Part shown: positions 35,250-43,802 of the stretch, one piece after another | Layout: the number at the start of each line of letters is the position of its first letter | How positions within the stretch are numbered: position 1 is the stretch's first letter | Made by a program: the position numbers and the translations under genes | Assembly: GCF_003054555.1 (NCBI RefSeq) | Contig: NZ_CP026304.1 | Location: 8,060,001 to 8,124,000, forward strand | DNA length: 64,000 nucleotides | Direction: 5' to 3' | Source of the DNA: Streptomyces lunaelactis | Lineage (GTDB): Bacteria; Actinomycetota; Actinomycetes; Streptomycetales; Streptomycetaceae | Notes under the pieces: generated by a model | Databases searched by the model: none | What the model was told of the DNA's origin: nothing | The model's input: the letters and a program-made list of their open reading frames with translations, nothing else

Positions 35250-35513
35250 GTGGACATCGATCGCTTGGTGGATTTCGCGAAGGCCTACTTCGCGAAGCTC
35301 ACCCAAGACCCGGTCCTGAAGGTGATCGAGCTACCTGACGGCCTCGGTGTCTGCGTAGCGCACGCAGTACGCGGCGGAGGGAAAATCTATGTCGCCCCGG
35401 ACGAGTCAGCGCTGTTCGTGGGCTCCGTACTCGATTTCAACGCCGGTCTCGAAGCGTTCCGTGACGGCTTGCGCACTCCCGCCGAGAAGTTCGAGAAATT
35501 CGAGCGTGGTTGA
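35250..35513 (+). CDS. Small hypothetical protein
   Basis: 87 residues from a GTG (VDIDRLVDFAKAYFAKLTQD). It has a regular helix-strand pattern (VLKVIELPDGLGVCVAHAVR, KIYVAPDESALFVGSVLDFN) and a C-terminal GLEAFRDGLRTPAEKFEKFE. It looks like a small folded cytoplasmic protein, perhaps an immunity-type protein, but I do not recognise it. A weak purine-rich site precedes the start, and the frame stays open upstream to 35169. Confidence 0.55.
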   Translation: MDIDRLVDFAKAYFAKLTQDPVLKVIELPDGLGVCVAHAVRGGGKIYVAPDESALFVGSVLDFNAGLEAFRDGLRTPAEKFEKFERG

Positions 35514-35581
35514 CGGCGGCTCGGCGGGGCGTGGGTGCCGAACGGCAGAACGAGCCCCGAAGTACGGAGGCGGAGCATGCA

Positions 35582-35788
35582 GTGAGCGCTGCGGCGGAAT
35601 TGAATGGGCGCCAGCAGGAGTTGGCCGAACTCGGGCGGCGTTGCCTGGACACCCTGGCGCGGCGGGCCTGGAGTTCGGCACGAGTCGCTTGTGTTCGGCT
35701 CGTCGGCGCTGTGGCGGGATCCGCTGATCGACATGTGGCGTACGGGCAGGCGCACACCCCGAGCCGATTTCGCGACAGTAGCCGCTGA
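35582..35788 (+). CDS. Very small hypothetical protein, possibly truncated
   Basis: 68 residues from a GTG behind GGAGGCGGAG. The first 30 residues (MSAAAELNGRQQELAELGRR, CLDTLARRAW) look like the N-terminal helix of a longer protein; what follows is Arg/Ala-rich and loses that character, while the next frame reads SLVFGSSALWRDPLIDMWRT. A frameshift near 35675 is possible. No family was recognised with confidence. Confidence 0.35.
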   Translation: MSAAAELNGRQQELAELGRRCLDTLARRAWSSARVACVRLVGAVAGSADRHVAYGQAHTPSRFRDSSR

Positions 35789-35959
35789 GCGCGGGCCGAG
35801 GCAGTCGGCCGGACAGAGACCGGCTGGCGCCGGCCGACGCCCGGACTCTCTTTGACCTGTTGAACCTCCCCCGGCAGCCGGCTGGCCGCCGGAGCGAAGG
35901 TCCGGGCATACCCCGGGGGAGCACCTACACTCCCGCCATGACGAAACACCCGATACCCG

Positions 35960-36709
35960 ATGGCCTTTAGCCGCGCAGCGCGCCTTCGCCGGCTCGCCCG
36001 CACGCTCACCGAACAGTTCAGCCTCGACCACCACAAACACGGGCAGGTCGAAGCCGAGTACTCCGTCCCCACGCGCGAGTGGACGTTCGTGTGGACCGAC
36101 GGGCCGACCGTCGATCAGGTGCGGGAAGCCTCACGGGAGGCAGAGCCGGAAGCGGCCGAGGGTCTTCGTTACGAGCGCCGGCTTTCGCAGGAGACCGTCG
36201 CGCTCGGCGCCATCCGCATGGCCCTCACCCCCGCCACGGCCGCTACTGGTGTCGGCAACGGTTCCCGAATCTGCCCGAGCGCTATCGAGACGCTGTGGCA
36301 GAACGTGTCCCGTCCGAGCCCCCGCACAGATCGCGAGCGTGCGCTGGTCTACGCGGTGATTGTCCAGGTGCACAACGACCACCGCCGCAACCAGGCCCAT
36401 GACTACGAGATCTGTGAACTGCTCGGCGGAACGGGCCTCGCCCCGCTCCTCCGCCGCACCAGTGTGTTGCTGAGCCCCATCGAGATCCTGACGGACCACT
36501 ACGCCCCATCGCACGCTCACCTGGCCTGGAAGTACCGGCTGACTCCGATGACCGCGCCGGATGCATTCAGAGCGGTCCACGCAGATCCGAAGGCCTCGCC
36601 TGAGCTCATCGCCGCGGCCCTCACCCTCGTGCCCGCGCTGACCGGCACGTTCGACACCGCCGCATCCGAGCTCCGAGCTCGTCTTCAGGAACTGAAGGGG
36701 ACGGCTTGA
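35960..36709 (+). CDS. Hypothetical protein
   Basis: A 249-residue protein with normal codon use (MAFSRAARLRRLARTLTEQF). Features: EYSVPTREWTFVWTDGPTVD, GLRYERRLSQETVALGAIRM, RTDRERALVYAVIVQVHNDH and a last helix LRARLQELKG. No family recognised. The ATG at 35960 lacks a ribosome site; a better placed ATG at 35938, after GGGGGAGC, opens a 10-codon frame (MTKHPIPDGL, stop at 35968) that overlaps it, so the start may be translationally coupled or the reading may contain a frameshift. It is convergent with the STAND gene; the two overlap by 25 bases at their ends. Confidence 0.65.
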   Translation: MAFSRAARLRRLARTLTEQFSLDHHKHGQVEAEYSVPTREWTFVWTDGPTVDQVREASREAEPEAAEGLRYERRLSQETVALGAIRMALTPATAATGVGNGSRICPSAIETLWQNVSRPSPRTDRERALVYAVIVQVHNDHRRNQAHDYEICELLGGTGLAPLLRRTSVLLSPIEILTDHYAPSHAHLAWKYRLTPMTAPDAFRAVHADPKASPELIAAALTLVPALTGTFDTAASELRARLQELKGTA

Positions 36710-39700
36710 GGCGTCCCGGGCCAGGCGGCCCACCCCTCATCGAGCAAGCAGTGGGCTGCCACCGGAACTGCCTCTGGCGCCAGTGCCGGAAGTATGCGAA
36801 AAGTGTCCAGCCAGAACGCGGTCTGCAAGGCATCCACCGTGAATTCGCGTCCCTTCGCGGTGGCACCGCACACGTCAGCGGCCTCTACTAGCGTCCACGC
36901 CCCGCCAGTGTTTCCCGAAGGTCTGAGGAACTCAGGTATCGAGGCCGCTTCACCAGCAAACTCGATAGCACGGTCGACGTTCCCCACGGCGGCCATGACA
37001 GCAGCCATTTTCACCAGATCGTCTGCTTGCCAGGCAACAGGAAGTGCGCGGACAGCTTCGTCAGCGTCCGCGGCCAGCTCAACAGCCCTTGGACGGTTAC
37101 CCGTCGCGGCCAGAACACCGAGTTGATGGACCAGCGCCTTGCTCAGCACGGAAAGGTCGCCGTGGCTACGGGCGATCTCGACGGCTTCGGCAACAAGCTC
37201 GACCGCACTCTCGAAGCAGCCCACGTCGGCGATGGCACTGGCGACGAAGCCCCGAATCACGACGCCGGCAGGTGCGGCCAGAGTACGGACCAGCTCGGCA
37301 GCACGCTCGCATTGCCCCATCCGGGCGAGAGCCTCCGCTGCGCGGCCCAACGCCCAGTCGTATTCCCTGCCCTCCAGGGTGCGGGCGCTGTTCACAGCTT
37401 CGTTGGCGAGCGCTTCGGCATACTCGTGGTGCCCTTTGTGGTGCAGAGCGCACGCGACGTTGGCCAACGCCGGTGAGCGGTCGCGCGGCTGTGTAATGGC
37501 GCGGGCGCTTTCGACGGCCGCGGCGGCGAGCTCGTCCCATTGCTCGCACTCCTCCATCAGGCCGAGCACATGAATCAATGCGGCTGACCGCTCTTCCGCG
37601 CCGTGGAAGGTGCGCACAAGTTCTCCAGCGCGTCCCTGCTCCCCAGCTCGGGCCAGAGCAACAACGACCCTGGTCAGCAACCATTCCCGAGTAGAGGCCT
37701 CGGCTATGGTGCGGGCGCACGTTTCGGCTTCGGCCGCGAGTTCGATCGCGCCCTCGTGATGGCCGACCACAGCCATCGCGTCGGCCACGACACCCAGCAC
37801 CTGAGTCCGCCACTCTGGATCGTTGACGGCTCGGCCGATTACGGCGGCCTCAGAGGCGAGTTCGGTGGCACGCTCGCGCAGACCGTCCTTGGCCGCGATG
37901 CTGGCGACCACAGCCATCGTCCTCGACCGCCGCTCAGGATCGGTCACCGTGCGGGCGATCCTGGCCGCGCGCTCGTGGTGCCCTGCCCTGGCCAGAACAT
38001 GAGCTACAACCCCCAGGGCCAGCGCCTGGCGTTGGGGGTCGTCGAGAACGCGGGCGGTCTCTGCGGCTTCGGTGGCAAGGATGATGGCGCGCTCGTGCCG
38101 GCCTGCCTCGGAGAGGGCTTCAGCAACTAGTGACAGTGCCGGACCTACGGGGTGAGTGGTACGGGCGAGCTCGAGGGCGCGTTCATGCTGTCCCATGCCG
38201 CACATGAAACCCGCGATGTCAGCCAGTGCCTTTGCCTGCCATTCGGCGTCGACGATGCTGCGGGCGGTCTCGACGGCAAGATCGTACTGCTCAACCCTGG
38301 CCGTAGCACTGGCGATATCGGCCAGCACATCTGACAAACGCTCAGGGTCAGCAAGGGCACGAGCGATCTCGATGGCCTGGAGCGTGATCTCGACAGCTCG
38401 CTCCGGATGTCCTGCCTGGGCCATGGCGAGGGCAGCCTTGTGAAGCATGAGGGCGCGAATGTCGATGTTGGGATTGGCGGGAGCCAGGGCAATGATTTCG
38501 TTTGCGATCTCAGTGACCTGTTCGTGCCGACCCAGGCCGGCCAGTGTTTCAGCTGCGGCGCTCAGGGCCCAAACCCGCATGTTCTCGCCGTCGACGGTGC
38601 GGGATAACTCGGCGACTTCCATGGCGAGCGCTGGAGCGCGTACGTGTTTCCCGGCACTGCTTACGGCGCGGGCGACAGCGATCAGGAAGTTGGCCTGCTG
38701 GCTGCTCTCAGCGTGCGCGCGTGCGATCTCGAGGGCCTCAGCAGCGACATCAAGAGCCTGTTCCAGCGCTCCTGCCTCGGCGAGGGCTTCGGCCACCTGC
38801 GCCAGCCCCTTGACCCGATCACTCGGCTCGTCAAGAGCGCGCGCGATAGCAACTGCGGGTTCGGCCAATGCTTGCGCAGCGACGTTGCTGCCGAGCCCGA
38901 CAAGGGAGGTGGATGCACGTACCAGCGTACGCACTCGCTGATGCTGGTCCGGGTGAGCCAGAGCAAGGCTGATGGCGCGATCAGTGTGGTCGAGGAGTGA
39001 CCACGCGGCGACGAGGTCGGCGGGAACGGTCTTGCTGTGACCGTGCAGGGTGTCGCGGCGGATGGCAAGGACGAGAGCGGTGCTGATGTCCGGGCCGTCG
39101 GGGCCTGCCCCAGCGCAGTGAAGGTCGAACGCGCCGGTGATCTCGGTAAGGGCTTCGAGGTCCGAACCGGTGGTGAGCCACAGTCTTTCGTGTCGCGCCG
39201 GGTCGGCGGCCAGCGCCACCATTCGTTCCCGATCTCGGGTGGCACGTAGTAACGAGGTGTAGCCGCGCAGCAGATACTCCGGGGTCTCGACCGGCCAGGC
39301 GTTGGCCCGGTGGAGATCGGCCCAGGCGTGGAGACGATCGCGGTAGGTGCGAAGTTCGGTGTCGGAGAGCATCTCCATGGCAGTTGCCTGGATCTCTTCG
39401 TGGCCAAGTAGGTACACCTTGCCGTCGGGAGCCCAGATCGGGGGGCTGGTGAGGAAGATCCGGCCGGTCGCGCCCGCCAGGGTCCTTCGGACTTTCAGTG
39501 GCCGATTGCCTGTGAGGTGAGCGAGGTCCTCGGCGGTCAGTCCGCCGCCGGCTGCCGCGATCAGGCCGAGGAGTTCGCAGGGCAGGCCTCCTGTTTCCAG
39601 CATGGCGTCGAGGCTGTTCTCGGCTTCGGCACGGACAGCGGCCGCGTGGGGAGATCGTTCCAGGCGGTGGTTGATCTCGTGGGTGTGCAGCGGGTGGCCG

Positions 39701-40389
39701 CCAGGAACGTCGTGTGGGACAGGTGGATGCGGGCGACCGGCGACGAGTATGCGGGCGTTGTGCGGGGGCGAGGAGGGCAGGAGAGCAGCGACGCTGTGGC
39801 CGTCGCCTGTCCGGGCGACGCCACGGTCTTCGTCAAGGCCGTCGACCACCAGCACGAGACGTTCGCCGTGCGCAGCGCAGCGAGCTGCGGCCCGGTCGAA
39901 GGCATGCAGGAGGTGCTCATCACGGGTGTGTTCGCTCGTGGGTGGTTCCTCTTCGCCGAGCAGTGCGTAGAGCTGGCGTTGCACCACTTCGCAGAAGGCG
40001 GAACGGTTGTTCTGACCGGCGAGGCGAGCGGTGATGAAGAAGGACACCACCACGACGTTGGGCGGAGGGGCCAGAACAAAATGCGCCATGAGCGCAGTCT
40101 TGCCTGCCCACGCCGGGGCCAGCCAACGCCACCACCTGGCATGAGGGCCCTCATCGGCATGGGCGTCCGAAGCCGTACAAAAGGCCGCCATGGCGGCCAA
40201 CTCCTGTTCGCGGCCCTGGAAGCAGTCGGCCGCCAGTCGGCGGACTTGGTGCAGGTATCCGGAGACAGCGGGGTGTACCGGCGGCAGGATCACGTCGCCG
40301 TCGATGACACCTGTGTTGATGAAGGCGCCCGCTCCCTCCGCGTGACCGTCGCCCGTCGCTTTGGCAGTCAGCCGTCCTGGGCCCGCCAT
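36685..40389 (-). CDS. STAND-type NTPase with TPR-like repeats and N-terminal NTG motif
   Basis: A 1234-residue protein; ATG four bases after AAGGAGA. Near the N-terminus is a short motif INTGVIDGDVILP (24-36). Then a STAND NTPase: P-loop APAWAGKT (91-98, with Ala in place of the first Gly), sensor-like VVVVSFFITARLAGQNNRSA, Walker B LVLVVDGLDED (178-188), and a winged-helix region (EDLAHLTGN, LLGHEEIQATAMEMLS). From about 490 to 1210 there are many helical repeats of about 35-40 residues of the type ALA.AG..ERA.ELA.EA, a TPR-like superhelix. STAND proteins oligomerise on sensing a signal and act in defence or signalling. The small membrane-protein gene 55 bases upstream carries similar NTG motifs. 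Confidence 0.85.
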   Translation of the reverse strand: MAGPGRLTAKATGDGHAEGAGAFINTGVIDGDVILPPVHPAVSGYLHQVRRLAADCFQGREQELAAMAAFCTASDAHADEGPHARWWRWLAPAWAGKTALMAHFVLAPPPNVVVVSFFITARLAGQNNRSAFCEVVQRQLYALLGEEEPPTSEHTRDEHLLHAFDRAAARCAAHGERLVLVVDGLDEDRGVARTGDGHSVAALLPSSPPHNARILVAGRPHPPVPHDVPGGHPLHTHEINHRLERSPHAAAVRAEAENSLDAMLETGGLPCELLGLIAAAGGGLTAEDLAHLTGNRPLKVRRTLAGATGRIFLTSPPIWAPDGKVYLLGHEEIQATAMEMLSDTELRTYRDRLHAWADLHRANAWPVETPEYLLRGYTSLLRATRDRERMVALAADPARHERLWLTTGSDLEALTEITGAFDLHCAGAGPDGPDISTALVLAIRRDTLHGHSKTVPADLVAAWSLLDHTDRAISLALAHPDQHQRVRTLVRASTSLVGLGSNVAAQALAEPAVAIARALDEPSDRVKGLAQVAEALAEAGALEQALDVAAEALEIARAHAESSQQANFLIAVARAVSSAGKHVRAPALAMEVAELSRTVDGENMRVWALSAAAETLAGLGRHEQVTEIANEIIALAPANPNIDIRALMLHKAALAMAQAGHPERAVEITLQAIEIARALADPERLSDVLADIASATARVEQYDLAVETARSIVDAEWQAKALADIAGFMCGMGQHERALELARTTHPVGPALSLVAEALSEAGRHERAIILATEAAETARVLDDPQRQALALGVVAHVLARAGHHERAARIARTVTDPERRSRTMAVVASIAAKDGLRERATELASEAAVIGRAVNDPEWRTQVLGVVADAMAVVGHHEGAIELAAEAETCARTIAEASTREWLLTRVVVALARAGEQGRAGELVRTFHGAEERSAALIHVLGLMEECEQWDELAAAAVESARAITQPRDRSPALANVACALHHKGHHEYAEALANEAVNSARTLEGREYDWALGRAAEALARMGQCERAAELVRTLAAPAGVVIRGFVASAIADVGCFESAVELVAEAVEIARSHGDLSVLSKALVHQLGVLAATGNRPRAVELAADADEAVRALPVAWQADDLVKMAAVMAAVGNVDRAIEFAGEAASIPEFLRPSGNTGGAWTLVEAADVCGATAKGREFTVDALQTAFWLDTFRILPALAPEAVPVAAHCLLDEGWAAWPGTPQAVPFSS

Positions 40390-40444
40390 GGCTCTCCTTA
40401 GCTCCTGTGCTGTTGCCGAAGATCTGCCAAGGGCGGGCTGGGGG

Positions 40445-40798
40445 TCACTGCGGGGTAATGCCGGTGTTGGCCTGCCCGCCGTCCGATTCCGCGGCCCCGG
40501 TTTTCTGCACGTGCACCGTGCTGTCCGAGACGCCACTGTTGGGCAGGACTACGCCGGTGTTGGCGGTCCCTCCACCTCGTACGGTGGCCTTCCCCGTATT
40601 CGACGCACGCAAGCGCGAACCGGTGGTGCCGGCCATGACCGCCCACACCGCAACGCCCAACGCCGCGACGCTCAAGAAGGCAGATGCAATTCCGGCGACC
40701 TGATCCGCGCGGTCCCAGCTCATGAGGCAAAAGGCCCCTGCCAGCAGCCCTACCCCCACGCCCGACGCAACTATCACGACACGCTGTCCACCCGTCAT
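40445..40798 (-). CDS. Small two-TM protein with NTG-rich tail
   Basis: A 117-residue protein. Two membrane helices (VVIVASGVGVGLLAGAFCLM and VAGIASAFLSVAALGVAVWA) are followed by a soluble tail (64-117) rich in Gly, Thr, Asn and Val, with three NTG triplets (67-69, 80-82, 111-113) and TANTGVVLPNSGVSDSTVHV. The tail looks like a short beta-forming or amyloid-type motif, and NTGVVLP resembles NTGVIDGDVILP in the next protein. Transcribed in the same direction as the STAND gene. I infer a membrane partner of that protein; the tail is probably cytoplasmic but topology was not computed. Confidence 0.72.
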   Translation of the reverse strand: MTGGQRVVIVASGVGVGLLAGAFCLMSWDRADQVAGIASAFLSVAALGVAVWAVMAGTTGSRLRASNTGKATVRGGGTANTGVVLPNSGVSDSTVHVQKTGAAESDGGQANTGITPQ

Positions 40799-40954
40799 GC
40801 CTTCATCATGGCTGCCGCGGATCGCAGGCGGGGCCTCTTCGTCAACACCGCAGGAGCCGAGAGCCGGCGACGGCCTTCACCTCCTCATCGCCCGCAGCAG
40901 GCAGGACAGTTGCGAACAGGTCACCGACTGACCGTGATGCTGCAGGAGTCGGGG

Positions 40955-43552
40955 TCACGCCCGACTGCGGTCAGAGGTGTGCCTGCCCGCCGGTGACCGG
41001 CGGAGCGAGGGCAGCGGATTGACGGGAAGGCCTCGCATCAGGCGGGTGACGCAGGTGGCATAAGCGATGCCGAAGACCAGTGAGGCCAGGAACGCCAGAT
41101 GCCTGGAGAACCCTTCGATGAGGGGGAAGATCTGCCAGTGGGTCAGGTAGATGTACAGCGAGCTGCTTGCCATGAGGCCGGCCAGCTGGTTGACGCGTTC
41201 CCGGCTGGGCAGGGTGGGGACCCACACGAGCAGCGCGAATCCGGCGACAATGATCGCTTCTCGTCCGGGGTCGCCGGGGAAGAAGCCGGGCACTGTGGCC
41301 AGCGCCGCGGCGGTGACCAGCAGCCGCCGGCGCGCGGTCCCGGCCTTCGCCGCCGCCCAGCCCAGTGCGAACAGCCAGAAGACGGTTATCGCGTCTGGGA
41401 TCTGGGTGCGGTCGGGGAGGCCGAGGAGGTCGTAGCGGGGGAGCAGACCCACGGCCGCGATCGTCAGCGGTAGGCCGTACGGGAAGCGGCGCTCCCACCG
41501 GTCGGCGAGGGGGAGAGCCAGAACGGCGACGGCGGCGATCAGGATGTAGACCAAGGCCTCGATGAACCAGAAATGCATGCCCGTCTTGCTGTCCTCGGGC
41601 CCGAAGACGCTGTCGAGCAGGGCGAGATTGGCCAGCGTGTAGTCGTCATTGAGGAGCAGGACGAAGCTGATCCACGCCATGCTCGGCAGCGCGACGCGGC
41701 CGATGCTGACCCAGATGCGGCGGACCCGCTCGCGGCGGTCGGCGGTAGTCAGGTGGAAGCGGGCGAAGTTGTAGCCGGCGAGGGCAAGCAGCAGGTGTGC
41801 TCCGCCCTTGATCCCGAAGACCTGGATGTGCGAGCCGATGACGCAGAAGATTGCCACGGCGCGCAGGGCGACGCTGGTCTCCAGGGCGCGTCTGTGCGAG
41901 GGGGCCTTCCGCTCGGGCGGCCTGAGCTCGCGGATCGGCGTCGTGTGCCAGGCGGCGGGCAGGTGGCCGAGCCGCTCCTCGAGGTGGAGCGACATCTCGA
42001 CGTACGAGAGTGAGTCGCCCCCCAGGCTGACGAACGTGCTTGCCTGGGTCACCTCCTGCCGGGGCCGGTCGAGGATCAGCGCGTAGAGAGCGCACAGGTC
42101 CTCGGGGTCCATGCCCCCGGCGGGCCCGGGTCCGGGCGCGGCCGCGTCGGCGGGGCGGCCGAGTTCGCGCACCGCTCGGTAGTCGGGTTTGCCGGAGGCC
42201 AGGCGGGGCAGCTCGGCCACGATGCGGACCCGGACAGCGCGCGCCGGCAGACCGCACTCGCTCGTCACGAGCTTTTGTATCCGCCCCGCTTCGGATGCGC
42301 GAGCACTGGTGGCGGCGACGGCGAGGGCTTCGTCGTCGCCTGCGCACAGCGCGGTGATGCCGTGCCGTGTGAGCATCGCCTCGACCTGGTCGGGGTCGAT
42401 CCGCAGGCCGAGGATCTTCACGAACCGACTGCGGCGGCCGACTATTTCGTGGAGCCCGTCAGGGGTGAGCCGCGCGATGTCGCCGGTCGCGAGCTCTTTC
42501 ACTGTCCGGCCCAGTCCGAGGTCCTGTGGCGTGTGGGCGTAGCCGAGCATGACGTTGGGTCCCGCGTACACCAGTTCGCCGGTGTCCTCTTCGGGCCATT
42601 CGGGCAGCGGGTGGAGCCGGAAGGACCCGCCGGGGATGGCGACCCCGGCCGCCTCGGGACGGGTCGCGGCGAGTTCGGGGGGCAGATAGGCCATGCGGGC
42701 CGTGGCCTCGGTCTGTCCGTACATCACGAACAGTTCCCAGCCGGATGCCCGGCCCAGCGCGGCGTACCGCTGGACGAGCGCGGGTGCGAGCCGCCCACCC
42801 GCCTGGGTCACGTACCGCAGGTGAGGCAGCTCCATCGCGTCGAAGCCGACCCGGTCCAGTAGGTCGAAGGTGTACGGGACCCCCGCGAACGTCGTCCCGC
42901 GACAGCTTCGGAACAGCTCCCAGAAGCAGGTGTCGGCGACCGACAGGTCGGTGAGGATCACTGTGGCGCCGCGCAGCAGGTGGCTGTGGATGACGGAAAG
43001 GCCGTAGCAGTAGTGCATGGGCAGGGTCGTGGCGGCGCGGTCGGTGTCCCTGATTCCCAGGTACTCGGCGATCGACTCCGCGTTGGACTGGAGGTTCTCG
43101 TGCGACAGCCGGACGAGCTTGGGCGATCCGGTCGAGCCGGAGGTGCTCAGCAGCAGCGCGAGGTCCGGGTGGAGCACGTGCGCCGATACCGGGCGCCGTT
43201 CGTCGAGCACCCACTCCCGGCTGTCGGGGCGTGCCACGACGTCCGGGTCGTACGCGTCGATCAGTGACTGCACGGCGTCGGGGTGGTCGCCCGGGACCAG
43301 CAGGAGCGGGTGCCCCGAAGCGAGCGCCGCGAGGTGGACGACGAGGGCGTCGAGGGTGTTGGCACCGACCAGCAGGATCAGACGGCGTTCCCGGCCGAGG
43401 CGGCGGGCGGTCGCGTCCACCCGCGCGGCGAGCTCGCGATAGGTCACTGGGCCGTCGGCAGCGATGACCGCCGTGCGGTCGCCGTGGGCCGCGAGAGCGA
43501 GTGCGAACGGGACGGATCGGGTGCCTGGGAGCAGGTCGGAGGGGGCTGTCAC
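40955..43552 (-). CDS. Adenylation - carrier protein - membrane acyltransferase fusion
   Basis: An 865-residue protein with a GTG start. Residues about 10-470: adenylation domain with STSGSTGSPKLVRLSH (A3), VMYGQTEATARM (A5), ATGDIARL (A7), GRRSRFVKILGLRIDPDQVE (A8) and LPRLASGKPDYRAV (A10 Lys). About 480-560: carrier domain with the phosphopantetheine serine in FVSLGGDSLSYVE. From about 575: a membrane acyltransferase-3/OafA-like domain starting SVALRAVAIFCVIGSHIQVF, with about ten helices and a late SSLYIYLTHWQIFP. It should activate an acid, hold it as a thioester and pass it on at the membrane. Downstream end uncertain in role. An iron-box match covers its start region, and it is divergent from Fe(III) transport genes. 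Confidence 0.88.
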   Translation of the reverse strand: MTAPSDLLPGTRSVPFALALAAHGDRTAVIAADGPVTYRELAARVDATARRLGRERRLILLVGANTLDALVVHLAALASGHPLLLVPGDHPDAVQSLIDAYDPDVVARPDSREWVLDERRPVSAHVLHPDLALLLSTSGSTGSPKLVRLSHENLQSNAESIAEYLGIRDTDRAATTLPMHYCYGLSVIHSHLLRGATVILTDLSVADTCFWELFRSCRGTTFAGVPYTFDLLDRVGFDAMELPHLRYVTQAGGRLAPALVQRYAALGRASGWELFVMYGQTEATARMAYLPPELAATRPEAAGVAIPGGSFRLHPLPEWPEEDTGELVYAGPNVMLGYAHTPQDLGLGRTVKELATGDIARLTPDGLHEIVGRRSRFVKILGLRIDPDQVEAMLTRHGITALCAGDDEALAVAATSARASEAGRIQKLVTSECGLPARAVRVRIVAELPRLASGKPDYRAVRELGRPADAAAPGPGPAGGMDPEDLCALYALILDRPRQEVTQASTFVSLGGDSLSYVEMSLHLEERLGHLPAAWHTTPIRELRPPERKAPSHRRALETSVALRAVAIFCVIGSHIQVFGIKGGAHLLLALAGYNFARFHLTTADRRERVRRIWVSIGRVALPSMAWISFVLLLNDDYTLANLALLDSVFGPEDSKTGMHFWFIEALVYILIAAVAVLALPLADRWERRFPYGLPLTIAAVGLLPRYDLLGLPDRTQIPDAITVFWLFALGWAAAKAGTARRRLLVTAAALATVPGFFPGDPGREAIIVAGFALLVWVPTLPSRERVNQLAGLMASSSLYIYLTHWQIFPLIEGFSRHLAFLASLVFGIAYATCVTRLMRGLPVNPLPSLRRSPAGRHTSDRSRA

Positions 43553-43561
43553 GAACGCATC

Positions 43562-43580
43562 TTAGGAAAGGCTTACCTGG
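43562..43580 (-). promoter_or_regulatory. Probable iron box (DmdR1/IdeR type) for the acyltransferase fusion gene
   Basis: TTAGGAAAGGCTTACCTGG agrees with the actinobacterial iron-box consensus TTAGGTTAGGCTAACCTAA at 14 of 19 positions, ten bases upstream of the GTG at 43552. The site is palindromic so the strand is nominal. Binding by an iron-loaded DtxR-type repressor would shut the gene when iron is plentiful. Confidence 0.6.
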
Positions 43581-43732
43581 CTGGATAGTCACAGAGATGT
43601 CACAGCTGGTTCATGGAAGATCCACTGGGGGCCCACTGGAGATCCACAGGAAGTCGCGAGGTAGGGTCGGCTCCGCCGCTGTTCCGGCGCGGTCTTGGCG
43701 CGCCCGAACGTTGCGTGCGTCACTCTTGACCT

Positions 43733-43751
43733 TTAGGTTAGCTTTACCTTA
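43733..43751 (+). promoter_or_regulatory. Iron box (DmdR1/IdeR type) for the Fe(III) transport operon
   Basis: TTAGGTTAGCTTTACCTTA matches the consensus at 15 of 19 positions, about 50 bases upstream of the substrate-binding-protein gene. TTAGGTTAG with an ACCTTA partner half is characteristic. It should give repression by iron. Confidence 0.75.
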
Positions 43752-43802
43752 GTTATTGGGCGTTGAAGAATTCTCTCCGCCGCACATGCAGGAAGGCTTC
43801 CC

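Noticed and set aside
40955..43552. The adenylation-carrier-acyltransferase gene as part of a siderophore NRPS cluster
   Set aside because: No condensation domain, hydroxylase, methyltransferase or siderophore exporter genes are nearby; only the iron link is supported.
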